Shown: positions 46,945 through 57,000 of the stretch, piece by piece
How the letters are laid out: every line of letters starts with the position of its first letter
Position numbering within the stretch: position 1 is the stretch's first letter
IMG/VR virus record: IMGVR_UViG_3300034279_001754
Coordinates: 62,001-126,000 of that record
Reading direction: 5' to 3' (one strand)
DNA from: a virus
DNA length: 64,000 bases
Notes under the pieces: generated by a model
The model's input: the letters and a program-made list of their open reading frames with translations, nothing else
What the model was told of the DNA's origin: nothing
Databases searched by the model: none
Translations under genes and position numbers: made by a program

Positions 46945-47697
46945 ATGACGATAGGTAAAACCACTTTTGGCCTCAATAAAGGTGAGTATTCCGATAAAAT
47001 AACCAGGATCATTGATAACCATAGGACCAATAGCCGCTTGATTGGGGTTCCGAAAGATTTTGTTCTCCGTTCATGCCGACTGACGGAACAGTGGATGAAG
47101 CTATCGAATGAGAACGATGTAGAAGTTTACATCCGTAGCATCGACATTGCTGGCGGAAGAAAAATCAAAATGATTTCCCTAGAAAGAGGGACAACCAAAC
47201 AGCCGGTTGGCAAACTAAAGCTGATAGACATGTTGTACCCGCCTAAAAAAATCGGAACCGCCCCATCTCCGGAGGAAAAACATTATAATGCCGTTCGAGC
47301 ATCAATGAGGCTAGCGGTCAATGATCAGTTAAAGGGGTTTAGATCGTCTATTTCACTACCAATTACCTGCATGATAACTGGAAAGACCATTAGGAATGGG
47401 GTCAAGACAGACGTTGATCATGTTTTGTTGAGTTTCTCTGAAATTGCAGACTCTTTCATGGCTTTTAAAGGTTTGGTTTATGCTGATGTGCCCCTAGTGG
47501 GCCCTCCCACGGCTAAAAAGTTTAAAGACCAGCAACTATGGAAAGATTGGCAAGAGTTTCATAGAGGTGCTGCCAAATACGCATTGGTCTTAGCTAGTGC
47601 TAACCGAAGCAAAGGATGTGGGAATTACACGACTCCCGGACACTTATACGGTTCCTTCTCAAAGCAGGGGCCAGAAGATCTAGCTCTAGACTTTTGA
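46945..47697 (+). CDS. DUF3223 / HNH-like endonuclease-related protein
   Basis: 250 residues on the plus strand, opposite to every other gene here. Start ATG 46945 chosen because a GGGTAAAA box lies 24 nt upstream; the upstream open frame overlaps the divergent gene. The C-terminal part has the DUF3223 pattern: CMITGKTIRNGVKTDVDHVLLSFSEIADSFMAFKGL ... WKDWQEFHRGAAKYALVLASANRSKG (VDH motif, FH, final N). Such proteins occur as homing-endonuclease-like mobile genes in phages. It contains a GLNKGEYSDKITRII start element. Nuclease activity is inferred. Confidence 0.6.
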   Translation: MTIGKTTFGLNKGEYSDKITRIIDNHRTNSRLIGVPKDFVLRSCRLTEQWMKLSNENDVEVYIRSIDIAGGRKIKMISLERGTTKQPVGKLKLIDMLYPPKKIGTAPSPEEKHYNAVRASMRLAVNDQLKGFRSSISLPITCMITGKTIRNGVKTDVDHVLLSFSEIADSFMAFKGLVYADVPLVGPPTAKKFKDQQLWKDWQEFHRGAAKYALVLASANRSKGCGNYTTPGHLYGSFSKQGPEDLALDF

Positions 47698-47786
47698 TTT
47701 CGATCACCCAATCCTGGGATTAGGAAGGGTCACATCTACGGAGGGGTCGCATGACGGTATAACCCAATCTCGCTGAGTTAAAGCGA

Positions 47787-48380
47787 TTAATCAGCGGGAA
47801 TCAAGCTAAGAAGCATATCAACAAATTCCCCTGGAAGATGCATCACCCTGGCTTCAGCAGCGAAACTGCGAAGGATAGCCGGGTCGGGCTCTACTGAGTT
47901 AAACACTGAGGATAAAGCAGCGTAGAAGGGGCGAGAATCCCCACCGCGAATAACCTCATTCAATTCAATTTGGAGTCCCAAGGCATTTACTGGGTCAGAA
48001 ACAAGGGCTTGTGTAATGACACCCTTAAACTCGGGGGAACTTTGTGACAGCAACTTAAACGCCACCCAGTCAGGTTGAGGGGCCGGGTTGTTAATAATGT
48101 CCCACTCGGAGATTTCCTGTTCGGTTGCATCACGGATAGTCCAAGTCTGCTCCCATTTGCCGTCCAAATTTTGCACGGGTTCAGATTCACTGATTCGCTG
48201 AGTGCGAGGCTCGGTTAGGAGGGGGGGTTCGGTTGAGGCCACGAAGAAACAGTGGAATGGCTCCAAGTCCCCTTCCGTCGGGTTTATAGGGAAGGAAATG
48301 TTCGGGTTATCCGCCCGCAGCTGGGTGGGACTATAGGGGTATACTAAGTCCGAGTTGGGCCTTAAAAGAATTAAATTCAT
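47787..48380 (-). CDS. Tail-fibre assembly-type protein
   Basis: 197 residues. VYPYSPTQLRADNPNISFPINPTEGDLEPFHCFFVASTEPP is the usual start of phage tail-fibre assembly/DUF4376-like proteins; the rest carries LDGKWEQTWTIRDATEQE and a helical C-terminal domain of about 75 residues. It converges with the plus-strand DUF3223 gene; the 89-bp gap between them holds an imperfect CCCAATCC/GGATTAGG hairpin. Likely a chaperone or small tail protein. Confidence 0.6.
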   Translation of the reverse strand: MNLILLRPNSDLVYPYSPTQLRADNPNISFPINPTEGDLEPFHCFFVASTEPPLLTEPRTQRISESEPVQNLDGKWEQTWTIRDATEQEISEWDIINNPAPQPDWVAFKLLSQSSPEFKGVITQALVSDPVNALGLQIELNEVIRGGDSRPFYAALSSVFNSVEPDPAILRSFAAEARVMHLPGEFVDMLLSLIPAD

Positions 48381-48443
48381 TTGAAAGTTAGTTGTTGTGT
48401 TTGTTTAGTTGGGTTGTTCCGAAATCTCATTGGGCCAAATGGT

Positions 48444-49370
48444 CTATAGTGCCGAAATGGGGTAGCGAATGATAACGATGCCGGAGCCTCCACTTAGGGT
48501 GTCGGAGAAGCCACCCCCTCCACCTCCTCCACCCGTGTTAGCCGTTCCGGAAAAGTTACCGGGCTGAGAGCGGTTGTTAAATCCACCGTTGCCACCGCCT
48601 GCCGTTCCAGTGCCGGGACCACCGCCTGTACCAAATATGTCACTTCCTCCCCCCCCTCCGCCCCTGGCGGTTGGTGTTCCATTGATTGAGCTGGTAACTC
48701 CCGCACCACCGTTACCCCCTCTAGCATTACTCCCAGTACCGGTTACGCCCCCACCAACACCACCCGCACCACCACCACCACCACCCGCACCCGACGTGTT
48801 GCCAACGCCTCCACCCGTGCCCGCGCCTCCGGCATAGCCCTGACCAGTTGTGCCTGCACCGTTTATGGCTAGCGCACTTGCACCGCCTCCACCACTGCCG
48901 CCAGATGACGCTACAACGGCTTGTCCACCGTCTCTAAAGGAACCACCACCACCACCACCAAGAGAAACTATTCCAGCAAATGATGAAGAAGATCCTTGAT
49001 TCCCCCTGCGGTCAAAGGGGTCATCTTGAGAGTTTAAGCCGCCAAGACCAACGGTCACTGTGTAAAGTTGTGGCGTTAGGATTAGTGGCGGTTCAGCGGG
49101 TGCCCCACCCCCGGACAATTCACCAGCCACTGAACAGCGATAGCCCCCTCCGCCACCCGCACCAGCGGTAGCAATGCTCCTCCCCCCCGCACCTCCGCCA
49201 CCTATAATAAGGTACTCGCATGTAATGGGGGACCCCCCTACTCTAAGTATACCGGTAGAAAGAAAAGTATGCACCCTATAAGTTACCCCTCCGACATTTA
49301 TCACAGTTATGATACCCCCGGTTACCCCTGCCCCCCCGTTAGCAGCTAATAAAGCTCTTCTGCTATTCAT
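48444..49370 (-). CDS. Glycine-rich fibre/adhesin protein
   Basis: 308 residues from ATG 49370, 1 nt after the upstream stop. Begins MNSRRALLAANGGAG, then CEYLIIGGGGAGG, and runs of poly-Gly separated by short loops, ending GGSGIVIIRYP. This YLVIGGGGxG...GGSGIVIIRY layout is that of glycine-rich domains on tail tips; poly-Gly runs can form polyglycine-II bundles as in phage adhesins. Probably receptor-binding. Confidence 0.65.
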   Translation of the reverse strand: MNSRRALLAANGGAGVTGGIITVINVGGVTYRVHTFLSTGILRVGGSPITCEYLIIGGGGAGGRSIATAGAGGGGGYRCSVAGELSGGGAPAEPPLILTPQLYTVTVGLGGLNSQDDPFDRRGNQGSSSSFAGIVSLGGGGGGSFRDGGQAVVASSGGSGGGGASALAINGAGTTGQGYAGGAGTGGGVGNTSGAGGGGGGAGGVGGGVTGTGSNARGGNGGAGVTSSINGTPTARGGGGGGSDIFGTGGGPGTGTAGGGNGGFNNRSQPGNFSGTANTGGGGGGGGFSDTLSGGSGIVIIRYPISAL

Positions 49371-49371
49371 A

Positions 49372-52300
49372 TTATGTATTCCTCCCCAGTAAGAAAGCAA
49401 CATCGATAACCGTTGTTCCACCAACTACCGTGATGATGATTGTTTCGGTTTCCCCTACCGTTGGTGAAATCGCCGAGCCTCCGTCCCATCTCACCGTGAA
49501 GCCAGTGTTACCGGGAAACCAATTTATGACCCCGGATGTATATGCAAAAGAGAGTACAGCTCTCCAGACTGCCCCTGTGGGAATACTCGCTAAGTTGGAA
49601 AGGTTTACTATCGAAGCACCTGCAATAGCCGCACTAGTTACAAACTCATTTCCCAGAGTTGCGTTTACAGTGTAGGTCCCGGCGGATGCCGTAACTGTTG
49701 TTCTAGTTGAGTATTGGGTGCCGTAGGTCACGCCGGAGATTGAACCCCCTGTAAAAGTGACGCTTGCAGAACCCAGAGTAACCCCCGAGATTGCCCCACC
49801 AGTGATGGCTACGTTGGTAGCAGCCTGCGCTGCCATGGTTCCTGCGTCCAAGATTGTGCTAAGTGTCTGAGTACCGGTATGGTTAGCGCGACTCAAAAGG
49901 AAGGCATCAGTCTGATTCGCAGTTGCGCCATCTGCAACACCGTTAAGCTTAAACTTATCAGCTGCACTCATGGTCCCGCGAGCGGAAGTTGTCGCTGCTG
50001 CGATAGACAAAGTCCTCACATAACTCCAAATTCCTGCCCCGTTTGCACTGGCATTGCCGGTAACACTTAAAGGCCCACCGACTTCAACGGCCACGTTGGT
50101 AACATAACGACTACCGGTGTACTCCTTGACAGCGAACTGAGTTGGTACGGTATTTCCATCAGCAACCCCCGTACTTGCGATTAAGCTTGTATTATTGCTA
50201 ACCTCACGAAGCTGCTCGCCGACTGTGCTAATACCACCGTTTCTGCTGAATGGGCCTATGAAATTCAAACCAGACAGGTTAAACTGATCTGTATTAATTG
50301 TAACAGCACCAGTGGTACCGTCTACATTAAAACTGCTTCCGACTGAAAAATTCCCAAGTTCGTCGGTGTTGCTGCTGAACACTCTGCCATTGTTCGTTTC
50401 AACTATATGGTTGGCAGGGACTGGTACCCCTCCATTATATGGCAAGGCGTCATAGTTTGTGCCGGAGCCGACATATTCGAAAGTGTGGCTGGGGGCGCTA
50501 ACTTGGCTCCGGTTACGGAAGTCAATAACTTGGTTAGGGTCAATCGTATTTTTCAGGCCTCCGTTGGTCCCGGAATAGAAGTTAATCCGATAACCAGCTT
50601 GAGTAGGTGCGTTAAATGGGACCGGATTTCCGTTAATGTCAATCGGAACACTTCCTGTAATCACGTAGGCCGAAGTTGGGCAAATAAAGTTTAGACCCTC
50701 AACTGTAACGGTTCCAGAAGACGCCCCAGGCAAAGGGGTTACTGTTGTGATCGTTACGAGTCCAGTATTTTTAATGTAGGTACAATCTGCAACACCGTAG
50801 TTGGTCGATCCTATGACGGCAGTACCACCTGAAACATATTCGTGTTCTGGACCCGAAGGAGATGCCGCAGCTTGATAAGTGAAGGTACTGGCGCCGACCT
50901 TTGTATAGGAAAACGCTGTAGCACCACCACTTGGGAAAGAAAGTTGAGGGAATAGTAAAATACCAGAACTAGGGCGGCTAGAGGAGTTACAAGTGAAGAA
51001 TAGATTCTGCATCGTCACTTGTGCGCCCAAGGTGGGGGCATAACCTGCAGCTGTCAAGACCGTAGAGCCAGTTAGGTTGTTATAGGTACAACTTGTGACG
51101 GGATAAGTGTTGGCGCCGATGGTAACAGTTCCGCCACCGGTATACTCGTGTTTGATGGAGCTGGTGTCTAAGGTTACCGTAAAGCTAGACCCTGCGGATG
51201 TGCCCCCTCTGGCCGTAATCGTAACGGCATTTCCAGGACTCCCTGCGCTTCCTGCGGTCGGGTATTTGAGTTGTCTACCTAATCTATTAGCACCCAGGTC
51301 TATTACATCAATTTCAGTATCACCTTGGCGAATAACTGTGTAAGTTCCTGTGGCAGTTCCGGAAATGTTAACTGGAGATCCACCTTGAGTCAAGGAGACT
51401 TTGAAATCCACCGTTGTGAAGCCACTGGAAATCACAAAGTATTTCGTCCCTGTTACTATATTGTCTGGGAACGTGCCTTCCGAACAGTTGAAGACAACTT
51501 GGTCGTCTATTGAGAGCCCATGCCCCAAAGGGTCAATGCAAGTTATCAGATCGGTAGAAACATTAAATGTAACACCTTTTTCAATTCTTGACGCACCAAA
51601 TGCGGACACTCGTGCTTTAGCAGTATATAGGGAGGATGGAGAGTAACCATCTGCCATTAATCCGTATGTACCAAAGTCACTAGTACCACCACCGGAAAGG
51701 TTAACTTGACCCCCGCTTTCAGTGCGGACATGGTAGTTACAGAAAGTCCCGAAGAACGAAACTAGCTGCGCGTAACCATCATTTTTGACAAGGCAACCCG
51801 GACCACCGAGGTTAACCTGCGTGAAGCTGTCCACCACCATTGAACGAATGGGGCTATTTTTAGCACAGGCTGCACCATCAACAATGATTCCACCACCTGT
51901 ATCCCCAGTTGACTGGGATCCTGCGTTACCGTTGTCGTCTTCTGCAGTTAGAGAGGTGCAGTTTTGGATGTAGGGGGACTTGAAAATATAAGCCCCAGGG
52001 CCGACAGCTCCCAATGCAGTGTTATCAGCGGTTTCGTTAAAGCTGACAGACCAGGCCTGCTTCCCAGTGGAACTATCTGCCTGGTGCCCAGCAAATTCCA
52101 GACCCCAACACCAGAATCCACTATCTACTTTGAAGATGTCATTATATTCTTGACCTGCGGCAGGTTGTATTCGAGCGTTACGAAGACCCTTGCCCAGAAT
52201 ACCAACGTCACGCTTCCAACGAATAGGGAGGCTTGGCTCAGTATAAAGACCAGGGCCAACTTCTACTAGGTCACCAGGTTGGGCTACTACTGCTGCTGCG

Positions 52301-52980
52301 CCAAGCGTGAGTAAAGGTTCGCCTGGGGAAGTTCCATCGTTGCTATCGCTAGCGTAAATACTCTTGGAAACATAAACCCTGTTACTGTCCCTGAACTTCA
52401 GAAGTTGTTGTTGTAGGGTGGCAATGTTTGCGTTTGCAGTAGTTAAACCTGAACTTACAGTCCCTATGTTGGTGCTTAAGAGACTGATTGCCTTCGGTGT
52501 GGCTGCCAATGTCTCAGAAACATCTGACAAAGATGACGAAAGCTGGACTTGCCCCTTTTGGGAAATGGATGCGTTCAGGTTGAATCTTTGGGAATTTCCG
52601 GCAGAATCTGTGAAGATAAGGAAAGGGTTACTAGCCGTATTGGTAAGAGCCAGGTCCCCCAAATCCCCGGTACCGCCTCCACCACCTTGGATAGCAATCC
52701 AAGCAGACCCGCTCCAAATTTTGAGTTCTTCATTAGCAGTATCATACCACATTTCCCCGATGCAGTTTCCTGCAAATAGTGGTGGCAAGACCCCGGAATT
52801 AGGGGGTACAGGGCCAATGTGACAAGGCCCAACTTTCCGAAGGTTACCGGCTGTGTCAGAGAAATATAAACCTGGCTCAGCAGGATTAATGTTCGCAGCC
52901 AGTTGCCCCGGTAAAAGAGTTGCAGGGTTGGGGCGCTTCTTTGCCTCTAGACTCCTTAGGATTTGGATTGTTTGGGGCAT
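49372..52980 (-). CDS. Giant tail-fibre protein A (beta-helix)
   Basis: 1202 residues. N-terminal attachment module LLPGQLAANINPAEPGLYFSDTAGNLRKVGP, trimeric repeat region, then a beta-helix start KSIYASDSNDGTSPGEPLLTLGAAAVVAQPGDLVEVGPGLYTE typical of pectate-lyase folds. It continues with CxxLTAEDDNGNAG and a distal beta-rich head. Shares design with 54094..57804 and 57849..62672. A GGGTATAA variant of the late box precedes it at 36 nt. Confidence 0.7.
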   Translation of the reverse strand: MPQTIQILRSLEAKKRPNPATLLPGQLAANINPAEPGLYFSDTAGNLRKVGPCHIGPVPPNSGVLPPLFAGNCIGEMWYDTANEELKIWSGSAWIAIQGGGGGTGDLGDLALTNTASNPFLIFTDSAGNSQRFNLNASISQKGQVQLSSSLSDVSETLAATPKAISLLSTNIGTVSSGLTTANANIATLQQQLLKFRDSNRVYVSKSIYASDSNDGTSPGEPLLTLGAAAVVAQPGDLVEVGPGLYTEPSLPIRWKRDVGILGKGLRNARIQPAAGQEYNDIFKVDSGFWCWGLEFAGHQADSSTGKQAWSVSFNETADNTALGAVGPGAYIFKSPYIQNCTSLTAEDDNGNAGSQSTGDTGGGIIVDGAACAKNSPIRSMVVDSFTQVNLGGPGCLVKNDGYAQLVSFFGTFCNYHVRTESGGQVNLSGGGTSDFGTYGLMADGYSPSSLYTAKARVSAFGASRIEKGVTFNVSTDLITCIDPLGHGLSIDDQVVFNCSEGTFPDNIVTGTKYFVISSGFTTVDFKVSLTQGGSPVNISGTATGTYTVIRQGDTEIDVIDLGANRLGRQLKYPTAGSAGSPGNAVTITARGGTSAGSSFTVTLDTSSIKHEYTGGGTVTIGANTYPVTSCTYNNLTGSTVLTAAGYAPTLGAQVTMQNLFFTCNSSSRPSSGILLFPQLSFPSGGATAFSYTKVGASTFTYQAAASPSGPEHEYVSGGTAVIGSTNYGVADCTYIKNTGLVTITTVTPLPGASSGTVTVEGLNFICPTSAYVITGSVPIDINGNPVPFNAPTQAGYRINFYSGTNGGLKNTIDPNQVIDFRNRSQVSAPSHTFEYVGSGTNYDALPYNGGVPVPANHIVETNNGRVFSSNTDELGNFSVGSSFNVDGTTGAVTINTDQFNLSGLNFIGPFSRNGGISTVGEQLREVSNNTSLIASTGVADGNTVPTQFAVKEYTGSRYVTNVAVEVGGPLSVTGNASANGAGIWSYVRTLSIAAATTSARGTMSAADKFKLNGVADGATANQTDAFLLSRANHTGTQTLSTILDAGTMAAQAATNVAITGGAISGVTLGSASVTFTGGSISGVTYGTQYSTRTTVTASAGTYTVNATLGNEFVTSAAIAGASIVNLSNLASIPTGAVWRAVLSFAYTSGVINWFPGNTGFTVRWDGGSAISPTVGETETIIITVVGGTTVIDVAFLLGRNT

Positions 52981-53043
52981 GGTGACTTAGGGTTCGTTTT
53001 TAGTCCTTATTATGAGTTATACCCGACATGTCTTAATGGGAGG

Positions 53044-53721
53044 TCACCAGGTTTGAAAGCTTTCGCTTTGGCAGTAGGTCCGCAGACTTTCTACACTATT
53101 TTGCGAAGCGGCGGTTGTGAGCTTCTCACTAGCAGCAGCTCTCACGGCTGCTCTCCAGGTAACCCACTCTCCAGGGATTGCCTTGCCAGTTTCAGACTGA
53201 CGCACTATGTACCAGTCGGACGGTTGCAACAGCGCATAGGCTTTATCGTTGACTAGGCTAGTGACATAATTTTGGGCGCCAGCCAGGTCCAAATCAATAG
53301 GGAAGGACGACCATACAAACTCAGTGCCGTCCCAATAGAGGGATGTATTCGGTGAAGGTTGATCAGGGGGGGCCACCTCTGTTGAATTAGCAGGCTGGGG
53401 CCAGCCCTTGGCCGTGACAACAATCGGGGATCCAACCGGTGTGGCGGTGCTATAGAAAGTTCTAGGGTTCTTTGCACAGTGAATGATATTTTCCGCATCT
53501 AAGATTTGAGGTTCCCAGGGGTCAACATTGGTAATTTGCTCTTGGGGCCTAGTAGCACCAGTCTCCGGGTTTGTTTTAAACTCCACCGTCCCCTTGCCCA
53601 ATTCTGTGTTAAACTGAACGGCATGAATTTCAAGATCCACGGAAGCCATGTCAACCCCGAAGGCTGCATCTCCGCCAAGAACTACCACTTGGTCGATGGG
53701 GACTATTGTAATCTGTGACAT
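53044..53721 (-). CDS. Tail-fibre assembly protein (XkdW-like end)
   Basis: 225 residues. The C-terminal LLQPSDWYIVRQSETGKAIPGEWVTWRAAVRAAA has the pattern DWxxxRxxExGxxIPxxWxxYRxxxR of phage tail-fibre assembly chaperones. N-terminal beta-rich module. A GGGTAAAA box lies 21 nt before ATG 53721. Sits between two fibre genes. Confidence 0.7.
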   Translation of the reverse strand: MSQITIVPIDQVVVLGGDAAFGVDMASVDLEIHAVQFNTELGKGTVEFKTNPETGATRPQEQITNVDPWEPQILDAENIIHCAKNPRTFYSTATPVGSPIVVTAKGWPQPANSTEVAPPDQPSPNTSLYWDGTEFVWSSFPIDLDLAGAQNYVTSLVNDKAYALLQPSDWYIVRQSETGKAIPGEWVTWRAAVRAAASEKLTTAASQNSVESLRTYCQSESFQTW

Positions 53722-53742
53722 TTTGTTATGTGTGTGAAAGAA

Positions 53743-53750
53743 TTTTACCC
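53743..53750 (-). promoter_or_regulatory. GGGTAAAA box
   Basis: Octamer 21 nt before ATG 53721 on the minus strand; it overlaps the end of the preceding small gene. Confidence 0.5.
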
Positions 53751-54065
53751 GGGTAAGATTTCCCTCAGTTCAACTGGTTGAATGGCATCTCTATTTGCAA
53801 GTCCTTGGGAAGCTTGCAACAGGATCGTGTTCATTAGGTCTGACCTCTCTATAGCCTCATTCCTAAAGATTTGAATTGACGCCGAAGTTTGCCTTTGCTG
53901 GTTGGAGTTTTCAATAAGTAAAAGGGGAAGCAGGTTTACAGCACATTGCCATTCTGCTACTTCTTGACCTGTGTTTGGATTTACCCCTCTTACTTGACAA
54001 AACCAGGAGCATTTATGCTCAATACAATCTTTTTTGATGAGTGGACAATAGTTTTTGTTTTTCAT
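53745..54065 (-). CDS. Cysteine-rich hypothetical protein (106 aa)
   Basis: 106 residues. N-terminal CPLIKKDCIEHKCSWFCQVRGVNPNTGQEVAEWQCAVNLLPLLLIENSNQQRQTSASIQIFRNE: five cysteines suggest a small metal-binding knuckle. The pattern C-P-L-x-K-K-x-C-x-x-x-x-C-x-W...R-G-x-N-P-x-T-G...W-x-C-A looks conserved in phages. Located between fibre genes. Function unknown. Confidence 0.65.
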   Translation of the reverse strand: MKNKNYCPLIKKDCIEHKCSWFCQVRGVNPNTGQEVAEWQCAVNLLPLLLIENSNQQRQTSASIQIFRNEAIERSDLMNTILLQASQGLANRDAIQPVELREILPG

Positions 54066-54093
54066 GGTTGAAGTAGTAGTGTGTTAAATAGTG

Positions 54094-57000
54094 TCAGGAC
54101 CTTGTTGCGACGATAAAATTGACGTATTTTACATTGAAGTTCAGTCCAGCCATTGCGTATGTGGGGTTGGTGAAACCGTGCGCATGGGCTCCGCTTGAAC
54201 CAGCATCACCGGTACTAGTAATAGTTGATTCTACTGCCCTGCCAGCTCCCACGACACAAGTTTGGCCAGAAGTGGCAGAATTATACGTGTGACTGTGAGT
54301 TGCTAGTTCGTTAACGGACAATGTGTGCTGACTCACAGTGCCGCTGGTTTGTACTCCAATACTAGAACTCCTTGAGTTGGTAAACACGGTTGTGAACGGT
54401 TGATCACCGTTGGAACCCCCCGCTGCGGGGAATATTGCTCCTGAAGAGTTTAATATCCGGATTGCGGCATTATCGAAAGCAATATCTGTTACAATGACCC
54501 ACCCCGGCGGTGGCGAAGCGTTGTTGAAACTCATGCGAGTACCAGTAGGGAATCCGATCACGCCTAATGCAGAAGCGTAAGCTAAGGTTGCGGGAGAAAT
54601 AGCTACATCCGTAGCAGCACCAGCGGCAGTTTCGACATTGGTTGCATAACGAGTGATTCCAGTTTGTGTCTGGCTTGCGGCGCGGTAGTTTGTATACCAT
54701 TCCGGGGAGAAAATCGGGGCTCCCGAAATGTTACACCCTGAAGTAAATTCGACACTTGTGGTAACGTTTAGGTTATCCACGGTTAATGCAGGGTAGTATG
54801 TTGGAATATCTACTCCCGCGAAAGGGTTTCCAATATCAGTAATACTGATTGTCGCCCCGGTACTCAAGTCGGTTAAACCTGCTGCAGTTACAAAGTAACC
54901 CTCCTGGTTGAAGCCAGTCGCATAAACTCGACCACCGAGTTCGTTAGTGAAGTAATAGGTGAACTGATTTTGTGGGGACAAGTCCCCTTGGTAACGGGGG
55001 AGAGCTTTCGTATAGTTGAGGAAGCCCGCCCATTCCCAAGCATGGCCGAACATGCGTAAAACCGATGGTCGCCTGAACTCAATGGACCAATTTGATAGTA
55101 AGTTCGCCGCTCCATTGGGTATGTAACCCTTCATGTCCACGTTAGAAGCCGGATTTAACTCCCTGTCAGCAGTTGCTACAGGCAGCAAAATGCTAGTTAC
55201 TTGGGGCGCAGTGAAACCGATACCAATCAGGAATTGATAAACACCCCTATAGTCGGTTGCTGTGGTGTACTGGCCAATGATTTCTGGGTCAGTAGACCAG
55301 CAAGTGGTTAGATTATAGCCACAGTTTGTGGTAGGTTGATTGCCATCGGTATCATTATCGAAATAAATTACAGGTGCTACGTTGACGAAAAAGTCATAAG
55401 CATTGAAATCTGAGCCCATGTGAACGTAGGACTGGCTCCACTTTTCAGTATCAAAAGTAGTATCTGAGTTCTTAACTACGCAGGTGAAGTGCTTATTCTC
55501 GCGCCTAACTGTTTCACCTGGCCTGTAGTAATTGCCAGCGGCCCAAACATTGGAAGGATTGGCTCTTTCTAATATGACCTGAGCTTTCCTGGTAACAGGG
55601 TCTGTTCCAATCGGTATAGGTCCAGACTTGTTCACAATTACCATGTCTGACTCAGGGAGCGAGTCTACGATACCACCACCAGAACCCAAGGTTGTTTGAA
55701 TTACATAGTCTCTTAAAGGGGTGCGAGTGTTGTTATCAGTGTTGGTTACATTAATGCTGTACCGCCTTTGAGTCAAAGAGCGGTTGTCTACAAGGCGGCG
55801 AATGTATACCTTACTGCCCACTAAACTAGGCGCACCACCGACTCCTGGCGAATTTCCACTCTGGTTCCCCATTGGAACGGTAATTTGAATGTTCGCGGGG
55901 TTTGAGGAACTCCAAGCTGCTGATGATAGGGGGGCCCTCCAATCTGGTCCGCTAGGGTTTTCAATCCACAGATAGCTGCCGTCTGCGAAAGTGTAATTTT
56001 TAGACGCAAGAATTTGAGGAGCACCGGGATACACATCGGAGTCTATTAAGGGTTGGGTTAGAGTTATAGTGATAGCATTATCAGCTACACCCGAATTTAC
56101 CACGCCCAGGGAGATATTATTTACGACGGTAGTTTGATCCGTCATGTTTGTTGCTAGGTTTATTGTAGCAACGCTCCAGTTTGTATCCTGAGGAAATGCC
56201 TCAGACTTGTATCCTTCAGCTAAAGCAGCACACCCACCAAATGAAGAGTTAGAATTCGTGATAGAAATTTCACCGCCAGACTTCACCCAGTGGTGAATAC
56301 CCTGTCCAATAGCAAATACAGAAACTTCCTGAATGAATGCCTCATTGACGGCCCTAATGTGGAAACTTCTTTTCGCGGGGTCCATCCTAACATTATTTGG
56401 ATCTAACGCGATATAAGAGTCATAGTTGGCGATGGTATTGGTCCATGTTTTTGGACCTGAATTATATTTTTGCCAGCATGTCAAGTCCCTCTGTAAACTA
56501 ACGCCAGTAAACTGGGCTACAACCATGGACTTAAATCCGGTTACATCGTTGCCGTCTGCGTTAATTCCGCAAAGGCCATAATTTGAACGCACAGAACAGT
56601 TGAAGATGTACGGGGAAGATCCGATAATGCCGTCTGTATCCTGCTCGGGGATACCAGGTGGCTGGGGGGCTACAATCTCAGTCTCACCGGGGTTAACAGG
56701 GACGTTGGAATTGGTTTGGGCAAAAATAATTTTTACTTTTTCATAGTAATCATCCAGGTCTGCCTCAGAAACAAACGAAAAACAGTCTAGGAGGTGATGA
56801 CTATCGGAAAGACCTTCTTTGTCCTTGAAAGTGAAGTTAAAGAAGAACCCCCCACCCGTGATCCTTAGAATAGAGCCACGGTCAGTGTCGATATTACCTG
56901 TTTTTAGGGGAACATATAGGGGCCTAATGATGGTCTTCCTTAGATCTTCACCAATGACGGATACACCCCTGGGCAAAATTATACCTGGATAATCCACGCT

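Noticed and set aside
48574-48837. Proline-rich plus-strand frame
   Set aside because: Antisense of the glycine-rich fibre gene, same artefact of GC-rich repetitive codons.
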